From NCBI GenBank assembly GCA_015852425.1, contig JAAAIG010000014.1:764-61720 (forward strand): 60,957 bases of DNA, in the 5' to 3' direction. Source of the DNA: Gryganskiella cystojenkinii. Taxonomy: Eukaryota > Mortierellomycota > Mortierellomycetes > Mortierellales > Mortierellaceae. The number at the start of each line of letters is the position of its first letter. Within the stretch, counting starts at the first letter, position 1. Below are positions 55,076 through 60,957 of the stretch, piece after piece. The translations under genes and the position numbers were made by a program. The notes under the pieces are model-generated. The model saw only the letters and a list, made by a program, of their open reading frames with translations. It was not told the origin of the DNA and did no database searches.

Positions 55076-58000
55076 ATGGACCCTGTCCAGCCTCGCCAGA
55101 AGCAGCGCCATGGACTCGAGCCCACCCAGGTGAGGAACAAGTACTTACTCTTCTTGGCACTCCTTACCAAGAATATCCCCGCTTCGAGTTTACTCCCTTT
55201 GTAATATTTCCTACAAAGTCGCTCGCTGACTGCCCAGGGAAGAGTCAGCGCATCGCTATCCGACTGAGAAAAAGCGCGCGTTATTCTTTGTTTCGTGAGA
55301 GCCGCGTGGGATGGGCATGTCGCCGACTTATCAGACGTTTGTCTCTTTGACCCTGTCCATCCCCGCCTATCTGGCTGTCCGTACTTGAGCTGCCAATTGT
55401 CAATGCCGTGATGGTGCACCAAAAAAAAAAAATCTACACCATATGCATGCTTTTGCCTAAGCAGTGCCAAAGCGTTCAGTCTGTGTGCTGTGTGTGCAGA
55501 TAACATGACTAAACCAGATCATCGATCATCTTTCTCCCCCCCCTACTTGTTCATCTTTTTTTTTTCTTTCCATAGAGACGTGTCCGCCATATTCAGTGCA
55601 TACTGGCCAGGAACTTGACATTTACACAAAACTCGAACCAAAGAACTTTAACCTCGGTACTTCAGCAACATCAGCATTCAGGTCTGAAGCATACCAACAA
55701 CAACTCGTCTCTACACTATGCAGGGAGCACAAACAGCGGCACTAATATGACCCATCAAAGTTCAAACCGTTACAATGCCAGATCTATAACACCTTCGATC
55801 GAATTGCCCTCGGGAGCGTCATCCCCAACTCGTGCTGGTTACTTTCGATCGCCCTGGAACAACTACCCGTACAGTCTTCAAAAAACCAAAGGTCCAGGAT
55901 CTGATACAGGGTCCGTCTCTGCATCCGATTCTGGGAGAGGCATGTCTGCGTCTATCAAAGAACCGATTGTCCGTTTGTCTGCTGGACTGAAGGCCACTGT
56001 CCTTCACAAGAGCAACACGGTCGAATCCGGATACACCTCGGATTCAGGTTCAGGCACAGGATCCGCTCTAGGACGAAAGAACACGACCATGGCAGTATTC
56101 TCTCCCAGTGCTAAAAAAGGATTCAGGCATTCTCGGGATTTGAAGACACCAGAACCAAATTCAATCGATGCGACCTCTCTCAGCAGTTCTGTTGCCTCTA
56201 GTCACGGGACAGCTGTTCCTGCAACATCACCGTCACAGATGTCTATCCAGGACAGACTTTTGTCGCCCGATAACAACAATGACAGCACACCTCGTAACTC
56301 GACTGAAATTCAACTTGGAGACGTAATACCGGATCACAAGTTCTCACAAGACGACGAGGAAGAGATCTCTGGCGACCTCCCACCCTTTGTCTACAACAAC
56401 AGCAACAAGAACACTATCAACAAGCCTCTACTTCTGGACACGTATTTTACACTTCACGACTCTCTCAATGGTATAGATAATTCGTCGTTCTCGCTCATTC
56501 CTCTTATGTTCTAGGTGGGCATATTTCGCTGCTGCTGCATAGACTGATCCGTTGTTTTGGCTCCAAACAATTAGACAATGTCATCTATACCAGTGATACC
56601 GTAATACGATCCAATGTAAGCTGTCTCCTCCGTAATTTGTGTTTATACCGGTATACTGCTAATAAGCGCGCATTCTCAAGATATTGAACAGTAATTCTGA
56701 TTTCAATTGCGTCAAACCTGTATACCGTTTAGAATCCCAACTATAATCCTCTGGAAGATCATTTGTTTCTGGATCAAACAAAACGCCGATCTAGCAACGT
56801 CACCATTCGGATATGGGCAGGGCACAATGATTCAGACTTTTATCCGTTACTTGAATGGCGAGTTGAACTCTGCTGTCTGCGGTTTGTCGCGAAGGAGCTT
56901 CGGGATGTTCCTGTGGGGTTACCCAACAACACGATCTTGGTACGATTTGATAACGGGTTTTATACCGCACCGGATGAGGAAGATCTGACGATGGTTCATC
57001 CCCATACACCCACCACCGTGCCAGCGGTAGTATCAGGATCAGGGTCAGGTTCGGGATCAGGAGGAGCAAGGCGGTCCTACACGTACGAGTCTGCCACACG
57101 GTTGAATAACCTACACGAATGTATAGCGGACACCAAAAAATCAAGAGATGAGATCAAGCACAATATCGATCTAGCGCTGAACAAGGAGAACGCGCCGTTA
57201 ATTATGGTGAGAAGAAAAAAAAATACGGCACGACCGCGATCATCCCGCCTGCAGCCAATTGATATTCACCAGGGTAATCTAACGGAGTAAGGGACGATTT
57301 TCTTTATCTTTGTTACAATAGCAAAAACGAAAAGGAGAGTTCACGGAGAGGTTATGGCATTTGCAACGACAGCTGGGACATGAGCTCAATATACTTGATC
57401 AAGGTAAGGAAGACACAATGACAACCTGGCATGAGGTATACCTTGCTCAATTGTATTGCAAGTCGGTAAACCAAGCTAACGCAAAACCTGCTGAAATTTT
57501 AACCAATATCATTTAGCTCAAGGAAAGGCGACTGCTCTTAGACAGAGACTTGCGGAACGACACAAAGCACTTGCCGAGTCAAAGGAGCGAGGACAGACAC
57601 AGGAGATGTACCTTGAGGAAAGCATTGTCAATCTCACCAAGAATAAGGAGAGTCTGTTCAGTAACTTGAAAGAGTATTCAACAAAACGGACAGAACTCAT
57701 TGCGACACTGTTCACCATATTCCCTATTACGGAGGTATGCATGCTTTGTTGACTCGAATCGGATTATAATGAAGGAAATTAATATTTACTAAGACCTCCT
57801 CTGCTTTTGATACCAATAATCTGATTGTACAGAGTGAAGGAGACTCCGACTTGTTAATGATCTGCAAAGTACCGCTCCCAAACTCAGTTTATATCGGTAG
57901 GGGTGATTTCCCATTTGTGAGCACGCTGTCGGGACGACCGATGACTTTCGAAAACTGACCATTTGCACCCACAAAATTAATTTAGGCTACGATGAGGACG

Positions 58001-59753
58001 TGGTATCGATTGCCCTTGGACTGACCTGCCATCTTGTGACCATGTTGGCCCACTACCTTTGTGTTCCATTGCGGTATCCACTGACGCCCATGGGCTCGCG
58101 CGCTTTTATTCTCGACCCAGTGTCCCTTCTTGTCGGACCAAAAGAGTAAGTAGTCGACGGTATCAATATCAACAGTCTAAAATTTGTCCGGGAGCTACAT
58201 CCTAATTATTATTGATTGTTACTTCGCGGTTACGCTTTATATAGATTCCCACTCTTCGGTAAAGGTCAGGATCGCCTCCGATTCGAATATGGCGTGTTTC
58301 TTTTGAACAAGAACATTGAGCAGGTACCAAAATGCGACGATGGTCGAAATTATACTGTGTTGTCGCTCGCTATAACAGCAATGACTGATAGACAATTTTT
58401 TTTTGATGTTTCATCCAGCTCATGAACTCACAAGGGCTTCAATTTATGGACTTGCGACAAACATTGCCCAACATACGATATCTCATGGAAACTCTGCTCA
58501 CGACATCCCCAGTGTAAGTTATCAGCCACGAAAAGGTCTGTTTGCAGCTTTGGGGGATCAAGGCCTTCCTGAAATATAAATATTCTTCTGTTAATACCCA
58601 TTATAGGCAATCCATGTTGTATCGCTCCAAATTTTTGAGCCGCAAAAAGCAGGACCGTCTGGATCAGGAGAAGCTAAATGACCTTTTTGTGATATCGCAT
58701 GAGCAACATGACTTTGATCAAATTTTACATCCAGATGAGGCCGGACTCGGAATCGATAGCGAGGGCTTGTCTACGCGACATCATCACCAACGAGGCATCT
58801 CCACCACCACCACGTTATCGTCAACTGCCCCCGGGATCGTTCGAGAGTACGATCCAATAGATGGCGAGTACACCCTGGTCCTTGATAGTGCATCTATGCG
58901 TTCACCAGCAAGTAGGAAGACAACCACGAATGCCACTGGTACTCCGCGAGACAGTCCAGCTTCTGTTAGGAGGGAAGCGCTCTCGGTTCCTTTGTCACCC
59001 AAGGCGATTGTCCACGGGCGATCTATGACTGCGTTGCGTCGTGCTGAATATGCTTCCAGTGTGGCAACGACCGAGACTGAGGAAGACGAGGAAGGAGAGA
59101 AGAGTCCGCAGTCAGAGACGCCTTCTTATATGGGTGGTTGGGTCGGTCCGATTTTACAGAAACGGGATGTCGATGAAGAGCCAATCTCTAGTACGGCTTC
59201 TACAGATGGGTCTGAGAATCGGGATCTGGATCTCATGAAACCGTTCGACTCCAAGATCAGCAGTATCAGTAGGGCTCTCTTTGACAGTGCCAGTCAGGAA
59301 AGCGGCAGTAACAGTGGCAACCAATCTCCGCGAATCGACGGGATCATCTTTTCTAGTGAGCCGAGTGAACAGGGTCAGAGTCCACGAGCTACTTCTCCAA
59401 CGATAACGACGATGTCATCTGTCGACATGACCCCTGCTGATTCAACTTTGGAAACACCCGAGGGACGAGCCGCTCCGCCACCTCCTTTACCTGTCAGACA
59501 AGGTCCGGGACTTACTGAGAATGGAGGAGGACAAGAACGTACTGATAACGGCGGTGGTTTTGGCAACAACAAGTTTGACCCGAGTGAGGAGGATATTGGA
59601 CCCCAGAGTGCATCTCATTCTCCTCCACAACCTATTCAGCCAACGTCTGTAGTTCTCTCTAAGGGTAGTACAGAAGTCCAGGCTGTTGAGCGTAATGTTG
59701 AAGAACGGAGGCGTTTCAGTGGAAGTTTTCAGCAGCAAGAACTCACGTATTAA
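55076..59753 (+). CDS. UVRAG: UVRAG/Vps38-like subunit of PI3-kinase complex II
   Basis: Acts with Vps34, Vps15 and Beclin 1/Atg6 in endosomal sorting and autophagy. Eleven exons (55076-55129, 55576-56470, 56515-56615, 56733-57206, 57322-57403, 57517-57734, 57833-57896, 57986-58145, 58245-58323, 58419-58513, 58607-59753) give 1122 residues. Recognisable parts are RRVRHIQCILARNL (19-32), the C2-like start LLLDTYFTLHDSLNG, LEWRVELCCLRFV with ILVRFDNGFY, a coiled coil (QKRKGEFTERLWHLQRQL, ALRQRLAERHKALAESKERG), and a C-terminal BARA2-like region with EDVVSIALGLTCHLVTML, VPLRYPLTPMGSRAFI, FPLFGKGQDRLRFEYGVFLL and DLRQTLPNIRYLMETLL. A 260-residue Ser-rich insert splits the N-terminal motif from the C2 core, and a 380-residue disordered tail follows. 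Intron 2 is only 44 bp. Confidence 0.93.
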
Positions 59754-60309
59754 AGAAAAAAGTTGAGTCTCTTATGTTGGTGGCAAAGCTCTTATCTCAA
59801 CAATCACATGATAACAATCTAAGCCACTGACTCTTTGAACCCATCTCCTTCAAAAACCGCGTGATCTCCGTTTGGCCCCGTGATTTCAATCTTTTTCCTC
59901 TCCTCTCCCAAAAAAACTCGTGACCCAACATACCCCCCCGTCCTCGCCTCCCCGCCAGAGTTACCCTCCCCAAAGAAAAAAACCTGAAAAGGTAAGGAAA
60001 CGGGCTTTGCTCGAAGAGAAGGCATGCTGTTTCTCTTACTCTCACCTGCACCCACACCAGCAGGCCTTTCCTGACAAACATTGCTCAATTGCGATGCGAC
60101 GGCCACTGTGATTGTTGGGGGACCAATGTCAGATGATGCTAACGAGAAAGAGTCTTTGCGGTTTGTGCGAGGAGAGGCAGGACCGACCCTCTTTCAAAGT
60201 GATTGTCAGTGAAGAAACGAAGTCTGACCGACTGACCATGGAGTCTGTTGTAATCAACCTCTCTCTCTCTAGATATTCAATTTGAATTCCAACAAACATC
60301 ACAGAAACT
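59754..60309. promoter_or_regulatory. Spacer and promoter of the last gene
   Basis: 556 bp between two plus-strand genes; a TCTC repeat lies at about 60260-60270 near the next start. No gene is supported. Confidence 0.4.
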
Positions 60310-60886
60310 ATGACATCCTCGGCAGAGATTCACAATGTGCAGGAGGTTCTCAACAATCTGGTGAGTGAAAACGATATTCTAAATTTGGCTATGTCGCCTC
60401 GCCCTGTGCCCGAACCGTTTATATTCACCCATTTTTTTTATTTTTTTTTTACTTTTCTCCATACCCATCTAGACAAACTCGATGAAGGGTGCTGACCTCG
60501 AGCAGACTTTCTCCGCCGTCATTGCTCAACACACGGCCGAACAAAAGGCTCGAGAAGACGCAGAGGCAGCCTCAGCGCAGGCCGTGGCTGTTCAGGGTGA
60601 TGGTCAGGAACAACAGCAAGCACAGCAACACGCAGTTGACCATGAGCAGCTCGGACACGAGCAACTCGAACGTATTGCCCAACAGCATCAGCAGGAGCAA
60701 CATGCTCAACAACAGCAACATCATCATCACCAGCACGGGGAGACTTCCTCTTCTGCGGCACCTGATGCTGTTGTCGTGGCTGCCGCGACGGCTGTTGCAC
60801 CTGAGCAACAGGTCATTCACATGGACACTCTGGACTCGAACGACAGTAGCACTCTTGCTACGGTTCCTATCCCCACTGCAAGGTAA
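60310..60886 (+). CDS. Gln/His-rich protein, 5' part (probably continues past the window)
   Basis: Exon 1 (60310-60360, 17 codons) joins exon 2 from 60473. The protein starts MTSSAEIHNVQEVLNNL, continues TNSMKGADLEQTFSAVIAQH and becomes Gln/His/Ala-rich with a run of four His. It may end at the TAA at 60884-60886 (154 residues), but AG followed by GTAAAA at 60883 is a good splice donor, so the gene probably runs beyond the right edge. Low-complexity composition suggests a nuclear regulator, but no domain is visible and no function is assigned. Confidence 0.55.
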
Positions 60887-60957
60887 AAAAAAAGAGGAGA
60901 CTTACGTTTTTTGTATCAAAGGCTTTGCAGTAGCGGTGATCTTTTTTTTTTTTTTTT

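Overview
The window is nuclear DNA of an early-diverging (zygomycete-type) fungus, most likely Mortierellomycotina (Mortierella/Linnemannia-like). I infer this from many short GT-AG introns (about 45-390 bp), fungal-only genes (MDM10, ERJ5, a CipC/DUF3759 protein, a TNT-type NADase) and F-box/leucine-rich proteins of a style common in Mortierella. No bacterial, viral or intact transposon genes were seen. Splice models were built by hand; each listed exon set keeps an open frame from start to stop.

Layout. 0-4 kb: membrane-anchored alpha/beta hydrolase (+) converging on a CipC-like gene (-). 4-10.4 kb: gene-poor, holding tRNA-Lys(CTT), tRNA-Ile(AAT), a secreted NAD glycohydrolase with a TNT domain, and a decayed F-box/LRR-like gene. 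10.4-22 kb: seipin, V-ATPase subunit B, an ACOT13-like thioesterase, MDM10 and alpha-tubulin. 22-36.8 kb: CPSF73/YSH1, PRP28, ERJ5, a cystinosin-like transporter, a CBS-domain protein, SPC25 and a FAM192A/FYV6-like protein. 36.8-38.8 kb: no gene seen. 38.8-46.3 kb: a secreted carboxylesterase with an N-terminal C-type-lectin-like region, sulfite oxidase, and an F-box protein with an RG-rich tail. 46.4-61 kb: a putative HMG-box factor with an alanine-rich insert, MED1, PRP3, a UVRAG/VPS38-like protein, and the 5' part of a Q/H-rich protein running off the right edge.

Most genes are housekeeping and sit in divergent or convergent pairs with small gaps (80-670 bp). Several concern gene expression (YSH1, PRP28, PRP3, MED1, FYV6-like) or organelle and membrane biology (seipin, MDM10, ERJ5, VMA2, cystinosin, UVRAG), but nothing suggests an operon or biosynthetic cluster. 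I did not find a convincing unknown multi-gene system. The most unusual signals are the lectin-like/esterase fusion, the interrupted HMG box, an identical 14-bp CACGTG palindrome element upstream of both tRNA genes, two probable GC-AG introns, and lineage-specific low-complexity insertions (His-rich in CPSF73, acidic tail in seipin).
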